In this document: positions 24,040-36,257 of the stretch, one piece after another
Numbering within the stretch: the first letter of the stretch is position 1
Layout of the letters: each line of letters starts with the position of its first letter
Assembly: GCF_048771995.1 (NCBI RefSeq)
Contig: NC_133027.1
Location: 64,603,501-64,667,500 of the forward strand
Reading direction: 5' to 3'
DNA length: 64,000 nucleotides
DNA from: Taeniopygia guttata
Taxonomy: Eukaryota; Chordata; Aves; Passeriformes; Estrildidae
Notes under the pieces: generated by a model
Seen by the model: the letters and a program-made list of their open reading frames with translations, nothing else
Told to the model about the DNA's origin: nothing
Databases searched by the model: none
Position numbers and translations under genes: made by a program

Positions 24040-24300
24040 GAAAACCCAAGGAAACCCCGAGGACAGGAGCGCCCAAAGGCAGAGCAGGGAACGCGGGCTC
24101 CCTTCGAGCGGCGCTCCCGGAGCCGCCGGGCCGCGCTGGGCGTGGCGCCAGCGCCATCGCGTGGCTGCGCCGCGCACTGCAAGCCGCAGAGGGCCGCCTC
24201 CCTGCCGGGGAGTGGGGCATTATCCAGGTGTTCGGTCACTTTGCACATCTGTGCATCGGGAATGAGCGGCGGCGAGAGAGCGGCTGGGAGCTGGGAGGCT
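24040..24300. promoter_or_regulatory. intronic CpG island
   Basis: A hand count finds about 28 CpG dinucleotides between 24061 and 24300. The flanking intron has almost none. The block is very GC-rich (for example GCGCGCCG-like runs near 24120-24180) and ends abruptly on both sides. Open frames run through it on both strands, but none has a recognisable protein or splice structure, and open frames are expected in GC-rich DNA. It may be an internal promoter for a short 3' NHSL1 transcript, an enhancer or an imported fragment. Promoter activity is inference only. Confidence 0.6.
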
Positions 24301-26809
24301 GCAGCATTTTGGATGCAAATACTATTTTTTTTTTCATTTTTTGGAATAGACTCCAGACATTACAAAAATTACATATCTATGATACTGACTTTTTGTCATT
24401 TACTGTTACCCCTTAGGACTTGGCCTGTATAAGCCATTCTGAAAATGGTCTGTTGCATTCATGTTGCATAGCACTCTCTAGAACTGTGTCAAATCTGGCT
24501 TCAGAATGAGATACTCTGGCCAGTAGCCATTCTCCTTTATGTATGCAGATAGAGAGTGGATTTCTGTGTATATGCCCATATCTGTAATTCATGAGTTTGT
24601 GGGGAAATGGACAATGGAACTGGATTTTACATACTTAGAACTGCTTGACACATTTTTTTATTATGACCTTGCTTTTGCTGGCTTTGGACTTGAACCACTT
24701 TCTTCTTTGGTTGTTAATTAATAAAAAAGGTTTTGGTTTTCCCTCACTGTTTCTAAGAGATACTGCTTCAGTAATTAGCACTCTTGAATATATTCTTTGG
24801 AGCAAGACAAGAAATTTAGTGGTGTGTGCATTAAGGGCAGGAAGATCAGTCCAAAGTTTTAAGTCATAGTTTTATTTGAACATATACCCTATCTGTGTCT
24901 AAAAAGCCACCAAAATCAAATTTGGTTCTTAATTTCAAGTTTCTTCCGTAATCCATATATATTGAGAAAAGCTGGCTAGGTGCTGACAGCAAACTGGCTG
25001 CTCTGCACTGCATTCACAGTTTTAGCAGATCACTCCAAGCTAGGATAACAGTCTTTCTGTGCAGATCTTTGCAACTGATTTTTTTTTTTTTTTAATTTAA
25101 TTTGGGGTTTGGTAACAGTAGAACCCCAGCACAGCAGTGTTTAAAGACATCCATAGGCAGCCAAAACCGTAATGAAGGCAAATCTTTTCCCTGTAACAAA
25201 TGCACACAAGTGTTGACATACGGACTCACAGAGCATCCAAGCACTAAAATCATCTGCTGCCTACAGTGCTAACGCACAGTTAAATCTAGATGAGGGTCCT
25301 ACATTGGCTGCTCCTGAAGTTGTCATTATATCTCTTTGTTGTCTTCTGTGTCCATTCATTCTCAGGCTGAATGGACATTGGTATTACATTCTTATTCCAG
25401 AAGGACGGGTGGAGACAGCAGCAGCTGCTGAAAATAACAGCTGGTACAGCTGCCTGTGGGGGTATCACAAGTGAGCTATGCCTGAACTTTGCCACTTAGG
25501 GGAGAGACAGGATCGCTCCAAAGTCTTGGCAAGCCTATAGCAATGTCTGTTGCTGCCACCTACTCAGCTGATGGATCCTGCTTCTTTGTTTTCAGGGGTT
25601 TTTAAATTATTAATAGGCTGCGATGCATGAACACATTTGAGCTTGCCTTGGCAAAATCTCAAGGCTTTTAAGAAAATAAAGCTAAAGATCACATTAAGTA
25701 GAAATCTGTCTCACAAGGGGAATGGTTTGGATTGAACACATACTTGATAAAAATTAATATGGGGTTTTATAGCATGATGATTTTATACCTCTAAGAAGTC
25801 TGTTGACTTGTTTTAAACTTCTTCCAAAATACCATATTTAAAATTAGGCTTTATGCAATCCTTTTTAATTAATTCTTGCTCAGTCAGCAAAGAAACAAAG
25901 CAGCTGTACTACAGCTACTAGGCATCTACAATTCTTCAAGATTTCTAATAATGTGAAAATGAGGCAGTAAAAGTCCAGTTTCCACATATTCCCAGTTCCA
26001 TGGTTATCTCTTAATTTTTTTTGTGTGTGTTGTCCCTGCACTTCACATCTTAATAGACAAACACTCCGTGCTTTCATTTGGAAAGATAACTTTCTTGTCA
26101 GGAAGTTGGTCTCTCCTTCATTTAGTTAAAAGCTGCAATGACAGAGCACCAACATAACTGTGAATTTTGTCTGTGCATCTTGAGCTGGAAAAGTTTTTTC
26201 TCTATTTATTTAATATTTGGATTAGGGAGGTTTTTTTTTTTTAATCATTTAATTGAGAATTGTTACACGTGGCTCCCTTTTCTCCATCTTCAGCAGCAGT
26301 GCATTGCTGTGTCCTTTTTTTGAAGGAAAAGTACCAAACTACCCCTCTAATCCAGACAGTGTCAAATCATAAAATGAAACAAAACAACCCATATACTCTA
26401 GATGATATATTTTGAATCAAGTCCCCCAGTTAACAGAAAAACAGCATGGAGTATAAATCTTCATAGCACATTAGTCTGTGCAGTTGAATACTGACTCCAG
26501 AAAACCCGATTCACTAAATTTACTAAAGTGTTTTGAACATCAGTATTGCCAGTTTTAGTAGTTTCATTGTTCCAGATTTGCAGAAAAAGAGTAATAAACT
26601 TACCTTATGCCTCCAATACCTGCATTAGTGTCTGTACAGTTCTGGTGGTGTTCTTACTCCTGCTTTAGATTCAGATCGCTTCTCCCTTTTCCCTGTCTCT
26701 GCTTTAGCTTAAATTCATTATCATCCTTCTAAACTGAGTTTAATTAGAGGAGATAAAATGTTTCATTTTTGTGTCATCCTCTTTTTTTGTGTGTGTGTTT
26801 CAAACTCAG

Positions 26810-27533
26810 ATCCAAAAGGAAAGTCCTTGGCCGTAAAGATTCTGAAGACGACCGTACTCGCAACCATTCTCCGTCTCCCCCCGTAACTCCCACTGGTGCT
26901 TCCCCAAATTTAGCTACCCTCAAGCAAGCCGGATCTATCCAGAGAAGCATTCGCAAGAGCAGCACCAGCAATGACAACTTCAAAGCCCTGCTGCTGAAGA
27001 AGGGGAGTCGCTGTGACACCAGTTCCCGTATGTCCGCAGCAGAGATGTTGAAGAACACAGACCCGCGGTTCCACCGGACAAAGACAGACGCCCCCCCTGA
27101 CCTTTCCGACAGCCCTGCCAGCTGCTCACCCAGCAAGAGCAAACGGGCCCAGGAAGAGTGGGCCAAGAGTGAGGGCCTGATGCCAAGGAGCATGTCCTTC
27201 TCTGGCACGAGGTACGGCCGGTCACGGACACCCCCGTCTGCTGCCAGCAGCAAATACAACGTCCGCAACCGCATCCAGAGCAGCCCCATGACTGTCATTA
27301 GTGAAGGAGATGGGGAAGTGGTGGAACAGTCTGAGGGCAGGGTCCGGAGGACTTTGGAAGAGCAGCAAGAGGGGCAGCTTGATATGTTTAACAGTGATGA
27401 AATGGACATGAATGACTTCCCGTATGCTGAGGAGGCAGGCTGCAAGGAGACCTTGGATCCAGCCCATGTGGACTTAATGACTCAACCAGGTGCTTCAAGG
27501 AAGTATCTAAACTCTTCAGCTGAAGAAAGCTAA
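26810..27533 (+). CDS. NHSL1: NHSL1 terminal coding exon
   Basis: The CDS part is 724 nt and includes the TAA stop at 27531-27533. The exon starts A-TCC-AAA after AAACTCAG and completes the split Arg codon. It reads SKRKVLGRKDSEDD, NHSPSPPVTPTGASPNLA, GSIQRSIRKSSTSNDNFKAL, then LLKKGSR, MSAAEMLKNTDPRF, AQEEWAKSEGLMPRSMSFSG, YGRSRTPPSAASS and NRIQSSPMTVISEGDGE. All are highly conserved NHSL1 C-terminal blocks. The tail after this is acidic and diverged, ending SAEES much like the SEES end of mammalian NHSL1. A 223-codon antisense frame (26774-27445) is a shadow of this exon. Together with the four upstream exons the frame is intact over 1532 codons. Confidence 0.96.
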
Positions 27534-27690
27534 GAGGCAGTGTGACAAAAGGCTTTGGATATTAGTCTAGAAAATCACAGGGACTAGATTCCAGAGGAGA
27601 GCCCAGACCAGGACAAGGTTACTTTGCTGAGCATTTATTCCATGAACTGCATGTGTATGTTTAAATGCTAAAGTGATGATGGTTCTGCAT

Positions 27691-27709
27691 GGTTGGGTTG
27701 GGGTGGGGA
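27691..27709 (+). promoter_or_regulatory. NHSL1: G-rich run, possible RNA G-quadruplex (first)
   Basis: GGTTGGGTTGGGGTGGGG contains four closely spaced G-runs of at least two bases with 1-2 nt T loops, on the transcribed sense strand of the 3' UTR. A two-tetrad quadruplex is possible. A second similar run lies about 85 nt downstream. Function is inference. Confidence 0.4.
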
Positions 27710-27792
27710 GCACTTGCTTTGAATGAGTGGTCTGTGGCTTGAAGAATGTTAACAGTTGATTTTTTTGTGTAAAGCCTTAGAAGTCCTCTTGT

Positions 27793-27809
27793 GGGGTGGG
27801 GTGGGGTGG
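27793..27809 (+). promoter_or_regulatory. NHSL1: G-rich run, possible RNA G-quadruplex (second)
   Basis: GGGGTGGGGTGGGGTGG has three G4 runs and one G2 run separated by single T bases. It could form a two-tetrad quadruplex, or a three-tetrad one with a bulge or a distant run. It is in the NHSL1 3' UTR. Confidence 0.4.
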
Positions 27810-28395
27810 AGAAGTTTTCTCAGAGTCTGTAGGGGTGTGAAGTTTTTCTTTTTCTTGAGACTGCAATTGTGCAAGCAAAATTTAGGAATAAGCCTGAAAT
27901 GGGAAGGCTCCTGTGGTACAAGCTGGACATGGGGTTCAAAAGCGTTGTAGTGATGCAGCTTAGTGCATTTGTTAAGCAGAGGGAGGCACAATGAGGCACA
28001 TTCACCTCTGAGAGAAGGTAGCAGGGTTGGTGCTGGGGTTACATGGCTTCTTAGTGGGATATGCCCCAGCGTTCATGAAGCGTGTCCTGCTTGAGCAATG
28101 AGCTCACCAGGTTATGGATTGGTCCAGGGTACTGTACTTTTAATTCTTTTTCCTGAGGGAAAATGAACTGTGTGGTTAAGGTGGAAAAGGGAGCTGATTT
28201 TAAAACACACTACTAGCTGCTATGCAGCCACACACCTTCATTTGGTGAAACACACATTTCCAGATGAATTGCTTCCTTGACTGGAGTATTCCCTTAGAGA
28301 ACTAGAACAGCTGGGTGTGTGTGGAGGATGCAAGCAGACATCAGGAAAGTGGGAGATGAATGAAGCAGTGTACTGCCAGAATTTGGAAGGGTTAC

Positions 28396-28807
28396 TGTCA
28401 TGGTTTAGGAACGGTATTCCCCAATTTAGTGTTCCCACCAAAACACTCCAAACCATGTACCCACTCACTCACTCTCCCCTCTCCACTTACCTCTGTGGGT
28501 GGCTGGAGAGGAGAATTGGAGGCACAAAAGGTGAAGGTTGGGGGTTGATAAAAGAAACATTTACTGGAAGCAACAATGAAATAAGAAAATGGACAGTAAC
28601 AGCGACAGTAGTTAGCGTGCGCACAAAAGAGATGAGTGGCTCACAGGTGACTGCTCACCACACAGAGCTTGGTAATGTGTGACTTGCTGCCCCTCTTCCT
28701 TGTTCCCAGCAGTGTTGTGAGGTGGTGTAGAATGACCTCTGTGTCCTGGCCACATCCCCTCCTGGCTACTGCAGAAAATGAACCCTGTCCTGGCCGGAAC
28801 CAGGACA
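28396..28807 (-). mobile_element. solo LTR, avian ERV-type, antisense in NHSL1 3' UTR
   Basis: The 412-bp block starts TGTCATGGTTTAGGAACG and ends CCGGAACCAGGACA on the + strand, that is TG...CA ends, with the LTR itself reading on the - strand. These ends match an LTR type that I recognise from songbird genomes (TGTCATGGTTTA ... ACCAGGACA). The flanks GTTAC and GTTGT are only an imperfect 5-bp target-site match, consistent with an old insertion. No gag, pol or env sequence adjoins, so it is a solo LTR. A second copy of the family lies at about 58600-58861; the last 36 bp of the two copies differ at only about five positions. Confidence 0.8.
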
Positions 28808-29486
28808 GTTGTGTTTCTGAACTAGAAAGAGAAATTTGACTTGCACTACAAAGCTGTAGGTGGAGCCCGTCTTTCAAAACTGAAACTTGGAATTGTGTTT
28901 TGCTGGAAATCTGTCTGTCATTTGTCAAAATGGGGAGACTTACTTTTCATCACTTGAAATACAGATACTTGCTAACTTTTGGTTACCAAAGAATAAGTTA
29001 CGGTTACTTTCCTTTTTGATTTGCCTGCAGTATTGCTCTTCTTTTTTAACCTTAATAATTTAGTGAGGTTTGTTTTTATTGTATATTTTACAGATAATAA
29101 GAACATTTAACGGTTTTCCAATTGTAAAGAAGACCATTAATTAAAACTGAAATATTGGCTGGAGTTTTTGGTTCTTGGTAGGAATGAAGCTTTTAATTTT
29201 TAATAAGAATTTTGCATCATTTGATGGCATGCGCAGTTTTTGTATTGTTTGTAAATATTGAAAGTTGTTAAAATATCTTTTGATCTCCTTACAGTAGAAT
29301 TTTTACATTTTTAGATTGCTTTTAAGAAGAAGAAGCACTCTTTGTAGATTATTTATTTTAGAGAAATATGCTTGTAATCTCTTTCTTCAATCCTTTACTT
29401 GTTAGTTATGTAAATTTCAGGGGCCTTCGTTTAACTCTTCCCTTCAAAAGAGGGGAATAGTGCTGAAAATGCTGTGACTTTGCTTC

Positions 29487-29492
29487 AATAAA
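29487..29492 (+). terminator. NHSL1: NHSL1 poly(A) signal AATAAA
   Basis: Canonical AATAAA within GCTTCAATAAAGAAAAAGCC, followed by a T/G-rich stretch (GCCATATTGTCTTTTGAG). Cleavage is expected about 15-25 nt downstream. No earlier canonical hexamer was seen in the 3' UTR. Confidence 0.8.
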
Positions 29493-32400
29493 GAAAAAGC
29501 CTGCCAGTTGCCATATTGTCTTTTGAGTCGATTAAAATCTCCTTCAAAAGATGTCTCCTACAGCATATGGCAACCCACTGAATGCCATCATCCATGCATC
29601 CAGCTACTAATTTCCAATTTTCATTGCCAAATTTCCTAATTCACTTTAGACACAACTAAAGGGTACTCACACATCCATCCCATTTTAGTATCTCAGTTCT
29701 GAGACTAAAAAAATTTAAATAATCCTAAGCTTTTTCCAGTGTCGTGTGAGTGTTTCTACTACTTCTCTCCTACTTGCAACCTGTCCCAGAAAACTTAAAT
29801 TCTTGGAGAACCAGATTATAAGCAGAGTGAGACGTGAAATGGACAAGTTGAATCTAGCTGCACTCAGTGGAACAAAGGTGGTATTAACTGGTGCACAGCA
29901 AACTTTCTACCATTTTCATATGATAACTATATTGAAAGATCCATTGGATTTTTTAATGAAAATAAAACCTAATTGGATAAAGTAGATTGTTTCAGATATT
30001 GTTAACATTGAACTACATTCTGTTACAAAGAGGTGGCAGTGGCAGAATGTTTTGCGCTAACAACTTGCTCATATTGCTTTGGTCTGTCTTGCTCAGCTGA
30101 TCTCATGAAACATGAAAGCACCAAGTCCGTTTCACAGCAGGTACTGTCCCTTTGAAAGCCATGCTAAATGCTAGCCAGTCCTCGTGCCACCATCCTGACA
30201 GGATAGTGTGTAATAAATAATACTCAGGCTTTGTTTTGTTGTTTACAGATGAAATCTAAGACAAATCATCAGTGAGAAATGGATGCACTGGGCAAAATTG
30301 TAGCTCTGGTGCCTGCAGCTTCTGCGCCCATTTGCAGCCTTTTGCATCAAGTGCCCATAGGGGGGAGCACCGCCAGCTCATTCCCTGGTGATGGCCAGCT
30401 GATGCTGCCAGCTGTTTCTATGGACTATGTGGGGAACTCTTGGGAAAAGCCCGGCTTAAATGCACGATGTCAGTGCAGCTAGATGAGATTAAACTTGAGT
30501 GTAGCACAGGCTGAATTTCCTCTCTGGCTACAGGTAGCCTTGATGCTCCTCTAAAACCCACATCTGGTGAACTTGGTGAACTTGGGCTGAAGCTCAGGCT
30601 TTGGCTAACATTCAGAAGGCAGTGTTTATGCAGCCCTACTGATGTTGCTATAAGACTACATTTTACACAGTACAAGGTGTAGTGAAATACTTTAAGTGTG
30701 CTGAAATATGTTTAATGGTGCTTATACCATTTACTTTGGTAGGTGATACAACTTTCTTACAGAGGTGTCACCCTGTCATCTCCCCTCAGGCAGAACTAAC
30801 TGGTTAATTATTTTGTCACACTTACAGCTTCAAAATCACTTTCTTAGACAGTAACATTCTTCCATAGGGAGGTTTTGCAGTTGTGGTTTTATTGGTCTAA
30901 AACTGTAGATTAAGTTTAGCAAACCTCTTCTAAAGACATCCAGAGCAGAAGAGAAGAGGGCACATATACAAACTTGGTTGTGCTGAAGAAAAAAAGCAGA
31001 TTTGTCATCCTGATGCTTAATGCATCATAGTGTCACAGGGCTTGTTTGGAGTTTATAGCTGGTCTACTGTTTGCCTCTAAAACAAGAATCTTTATTGAAG
31101 CTAGATGTGAGATTAATTTCTGGTTTCCATTTTACTGGGAATGGTTTTCAGCTTCAGTCTTTTTCTAAATTCTGCCCTATAGTAACTCATTTCATGTTTC
31201 GTTCCTTTATGTTCAAAGTTCTGCTGTCAGATGTAGGCAGCCCCAATAGCCCTCTGAATCAGAGCCCTCCAGCTACTCTGTTAATACATTCACACGGCCC
31301 TGGGGCATTTACAGGCCTTCACTGCTGTTTGCATACTGGAAAGGAGAACTTACTGCCTTAATTGAAATGATGGAGGTTACGCAAGGAGCAATAGCTTGGT
31401 GAGAGAAGGTTTGGAAGGCTATTGACTATCAGTTAAAAGATTTGGGAAAAAAGTGGATTTGATGAAGACAGGATTTTGAGAAACCAGGACTGGGACGCTG
31501 GTTCCTGCATAGGTCTCAGCCTGAAAGAAGGCACTGGCAGAAAAGGTGAAGCAAGGAGATTACTCAGAAGTACAGTGAATGCACAGATTAAGGTATGGGG
31601 TGGGCAGGCTAGTGCAGATTCTAGATGATAAGTTTCAGCAAGTACAGAAGAGAGAAAAAGGCAAAGGAATAATGGAATAGCAACAGCAAGGAGGAAGAAA
31701 AACTGTAGCCTGTGCGTTTCATCTTAATTCAAAGAGTATAGAAGCCTGAAGTCAGTCAGACATGGGGGAGAAAAAAACCCAAAACCCGTAACAATTAGAA
31801 GAGAAAATGAGCAAAATTGAGTGAGGTCAGAGAAGCAGTAATAAGCTGGAGTGAGGACTGCTCTAGGAGACCTCACACTGGGTAGGTGGCTCGAACAGAG
31901 CTCTTGGGAGGGTTCTATACAGCCACTGTGCCTGAAGTCTGGAAAGAATACAGGGGATTGGGAAGATCAAAGCTCAGATTGATGTTGTCTAATTTCTACC
32001 AACAACTCTGCATCCAGTGCTCCCAATGTACTGGGTACAGGTCTCCAGACACTTGCACTGGAGTAACTTCCTAAACCTTCAGTCATTTCCTGAAGTAAAG
32101 AGAGCCCATTCGTGCATGCAGCACAGGAATGAATGTGTTAATACTACTGCAAGCAAATAGATCTTGTTAGGTATTCTTTAGATACCACAGAGTTCTGGAA
32201 AAATCACTTATAGCAGCAATCACTTGGAGCAAAGCTGTTGCCGCAGTACACTTGAGTGATTCAAAATGATGCATTGTTTGCTTTTATAGGAGAGATTAAA
32301 AGGATGGACTTCAATGGTGAAACAAAGTGTTACAGTGGCAATGAGGAATCATTTTATCTGTTTTATTTAAAACAACTTCAGTACTCACCAGAGGAGAACA

Positions 32401-33182
32401 CAATAGTTTTATAATGCCCTTGATAGCTTTCTGAGTTTCCTTCTTGTACTTAATTTTCTGAATAACTTTCAGAAGTGATTTCTTGCATGGTTAAGGCTAG
32501 AAAAGTCTTCTGGCAGAATTGATAACTTTATTGGTTCTAAAGGGGTGTTATCAACTTAAATCAGAGCACAGCATTAAAATCTTGCAACTACTCAGTGCTG
32601 GATTGTGACTGTAGCTATACTGGTGTGAATTAATAAACACTCAACAGAGTAAAATATAGAAATGTTTGATAAAGATGTGCTGTGTCATACATTGTTCTGA
32701 AAAACTGGGTAAAAGCCTTGATAGCGCTTCCCCAGCAGAATGTTGAGTACACTTTATGTTGCAAATTTAGCTCTTTGCAGTTGGGTTCTTTCACATAATG
32801 TGCAGCCAACCTTTTAAGGGCCAATCAATGCTTCTCCCAACAATGCTAATGGAAAATGTCATTGATTTTTAGTAGGAAATTGTCTGTTAATAGTGAATCC
32901 AAATGTATGTGTATAAGCATGTGGGGCGGTATATAGAGAAGAAATATAGTCTAGTCCCAATGTACCTGAGTTCTTCTGCCTGTAGTACACTGGTCTATTT
33001 GTGCACCAACCTTCAGAATTGTTAGCAGCTAAAGGGAAAAAGAAGAAAGAAGAAAATCTGTCAGAATGCCTAAAGTAGCAGAAGTTTCTGCATTTTCACT
33101 GCCTCTGGAAAAAAAACAGTAAAAATTTATGTGTTTAGATGGTAAAAACTAATTTGTGAGGAAAAAATATGTAATTTATGAA

Positions 33183-33245
33183 AACAAAAACCCAAAACAA
33201 AACAAAAACCTCCAAAAAACAAAAAAAAAATTCCAAAACACCACA
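33183..33245. repeat. A-rich low-complexity tract
   Basis: Repeated AAAACA/CCAAAA units with an A9 run. Possibly a degraded poly(A) tail of a retroposed sequence, but the DNA to its left shows no source gene that I recognise. Confidence 0.8.
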
Positions 33246-35918
33246 AGATTAAATCCTGGAAACAAGAAATACAAGAAACTAAATTAATTATCTGCTATCT
33301 GAAGAGGAATATTGTTCATGTGCATCTTGGTTGTTGTAATGTTTTCTTTTTTAAAAGTCAAATATCTGTTCAGTGTACTTTTCCCAGAAGAAATTACAGG
33401 CTATTTATAACAGTCTCTTCACACTGGATTGCAGAAAACGGACACATACATTCCTGCCTTTGAAATTTGGGGAAAACCCCTGATTTCTAGGTCAGTTTAA
33501 AAGAGGTGAAAGAGCATTACAATGACACAAGAATTCAGTGCCCAGTGCAGCATCACCACTTGAGAAACTGCCTTAGTAAGAGATGGTCCCATCCTTTTTG
33601 CCTTAATCAGGGTGTTGTAATATGCTGCCTGGAAATGGTGATTTTGCAAATTGTTGGACCAACTGGGAGCTGCAGCACAGTCCAAAGGACTTATATAAAA
33701 GCAGTCTAGGGAATGAGATTAGGGAATGAGAATGATTTCGACCTATTTACTTTTCTATAGAGCCCTGATACAAAACAAAAGTGCATTTCAGAAAGGAGAT
33801 CCTAAGGAAAATGGGTGCACAGGGAGCACATGGCTGTGAGCAGAGGTCATGCAGAGTTGCACAGAAGTCCAAGTTTGAGTCTAAGGTAGTTTAAATCCAT
33901 TTGCAAGCCATGGGTAGACTGTATCAAACCACTGGTGATCCCAAATGAGGTTGGCATATTCCCATACACAGCACACTTGGACTTTTAGGGCAAAGATTAA
34001 ACAAATTCCACAGAAAGGTCTCTTGTGATGTGATACACAGGGAAAAAAGTGTATGTACCTCAATGTAATATGCAAGAGACAGTCCTTTAATTTATTCCAA
34101 CATGGAACATTAAGCCTGATTTCTCCATTTACTCATGCATTTTCTTGCAAAATTTGTCAGAATTTAAGATTGTGGCATGTGGAAACATGGAAAGTAGTTG
34201 ATAGGTTATTTCTGAGTTTAAAAAAACACAAGTAGTACTCTGTTTTTAGACTGTTAAGCGCAACCCAAGGCAATGGAGCTGTGTGTTTTTTGAAGTGCAG
34301 CTTTGAAGTCCAGAACTGACTACTACAAATTAGTCATTAAATTCATGGGGTGAGTTTCTTGCATGATGTGACAATCTCTTGTGAAGCCATGTTGGATTTG
34401 GGGAACAAAGAATCTAAAAAATTACTTTCTGTGCCACAAACTTTCTCTCTCAAATGATCACCAATGTCTGGGAAATTGTGACCTCTTTGAACTGGAAGTC
34501 CATGTTAGAAATTACCTAAAATACTGCTGAGAAAAGAGGGAAGAAAGTGTCTTGACAATAAACTGAAATGCCTTTCTCAAAAGTCATTCTGGTTGTTGTT
34601 CTTGTTTGTTGGACTTTTCCTTCTTTGTTGGATAAACCAGATCTCATGTCATCTATTAATTCCTGTAGAGTGCCTTAGCAGTACTCTTTTCAACAGCTAT
34701 TTCCTCATCCTGCTTGAAACATCTTGCTAGCATCAAGCTGTGATACTGGTATGTCTTTTGAAAGGCCTGCCAAGAATAATAAATATGAAGGGAATCTAAG
34801 TGTGATTGTCCTTTATGCCCTAGTCTGTGACCATGGACTTCCCAATGTTCACCTGTCTGGGCAAATGCCATCAGGTGCAGCAGCAGCTCCTGCTTCTGTG
34901 CTGGTCCATGTGCGGATGGAACAGCACAGGGGCCTCCAGACTTGTTGGCTCTTCAGTTGGTACAGACAGGCAAAACCTTTTTGCTAAACTCTGGATCCAG
35001 AGAAGAGTTTCCTACTGTCACTCACATGACCTGCCAACGTTTCTTCCTAACACGCCAAGGGAAGCATGCCTGCTCCCCTTAATCCCAGCACCCACTGTGC
35101 TCCAGCAGAGCTCCAGAGACTGGCACTGACCTCCGAGCTCTCGCTCAGTGTCCCATTTCACACCCAGCTCCTACAGACAAACTCAGCTCTGTCCTCAGCC
35201 CCTCCAGCTCCTCCTGGCAGCCGTGGAAGCCCTGGAGGCAGCGATGGCACCACTCCAGCAGTAACAGCGCAGGCAGGCTCTCGTGGTGTCCACTCGTGGT
35301 GAGGGGGTGTCTCTGCCTCAGCACCCTACATCGAGCTGTGGATTGTATCCATGGTGTGGGAGCCTCTCCCACAGTCTGTTAGCCTACACCTTACAAAAGT
35401 GTTGCCTACAGTCTGTTTTACTGGGCTCTCCACACCTGCAAACATTTGGGTTTCCTAAATGCCTATGAAGAGAGGTGGCCCTTAAGATAGAAGACAGTGA
35501 ATGTTAAACAGCTTTTCAATTTTAAGATAAATTGGTAAGATAACTGGCTGCACACCTCGATTTGCATTCCTTAAGAGCCTGATGTCCTGAGAGACTCTAC
35601 CTCAAAAGTAGAATTCCGTCAAATAGGGCCTAATTGGGAACACTGGATATTAATCTTAAGATTTTCCTGGTAGTCTCCAATTCTGATTTTTTGCAGTCTG
35701 TAACTCTAAGATACTGGAACGTGGAATTCAGTTTGTTTCCTTCACATTTTCAAACTGTTCAAGTTCTTCCCTCTCCTCCCTAGCTCCTGCTGGCACAATG
35801 TTTTTACTGTGATATGAACAACCAACCGGGATAATAGCAGGAGACTGGTGAAGAGGATTATAAACACGCTGAAGTGACTTGCAGCTGGGGTGTAGAAAAA
35901 CACATTCATCATACTGAT

Positions 35919-36257
35919 TGTTGTTTAGCCTTGTGTGTTTGACAAGTAGAACATCTGTGTTTAGATAACATAAGCCTGTGAGAGACTTAGAGGCACCCTA
36001 TCACACATGCTTGAGATTCCTGCTCTGCTTCAGGAAAGATCAAAGCACAGTGGTAGCATACCTGGGTGAATCCCTGATAAACAGGCAAGGACAGCAGGTT
36101 TGGTGATCCTCTAGTATGGGGCAAGCTCTGTGTCCCACTTGTGTGCCTCTGCCTGGGTGCTGCTTTGGGGATCCCCTGGTCGGTGAGGTAAGGGAAATAA
36201 ATATCATCTTTGTGGTTTTGTCATTCTTCCTGTGTCCTGCCTGTGCTGACTCACACA
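35919..36257 (+). mobile_element. possible solo LTR fragment (low confidence)
   Basis: The segment begins TGTTGTTTAGCC. It ends with an LTR-like R-U5 arrangement: GGAAATAAATATCATC (a poly(A) hexamer) about 55 bp before CTGACTCACACA. The pattern TG start, late AATAAA and CA end resembles a retroviral LTR. I see no clear target-site duplication, and the left boundary is a guess. Confidence 0.28.

Larger units (their letters stand above)
23349..26809 (+). other. NHSL1: NHSL1 last intron, 3.5 kb
   Basis: This phase 2 intron runs from GTACTG to a pyrimidine/GT-rich acceptor ending AAACTCAG. It contains interleaved inverted repeats at 23849-23886 and a CpG island near 24040-24300. T-runs occur at about 25079-25094 and 26231-26243. 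No other gene was recognised. Confidence 0.9.
27534..29510 (+). other. NHSL1: NHSL1 3' UTR
   Basis: About 2 kb from the stop codon to the only canonical AATAAA seen downstream. The first part holds two G-rich runs, the middle an antisense solo LTR (28396-28807), and the last 550 bp is AT-rich with several ATTTA/TTTTAT-type elements. The extent is inferred from the poly(A) signal; no transcript data are available. Confidence 0.75.

Noticed and set aside
24010..24432. 140-codon open frame with Arg/Ala-rich product, and antisense frames in the same place
   Set aside because: It coincides with the CpG island, where open frames on all strands are expected. It begins at a non-ATG codon, shows low-complexity Arg/Ala/Pro content, and matches no family I know.
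26774..27445. 223-codon minus-strand open frame
   Set aside because: It is antisense to the conserved NHSL1 terminal exon, whose + frame matches the family throughout; the antisense frame is a shadow.
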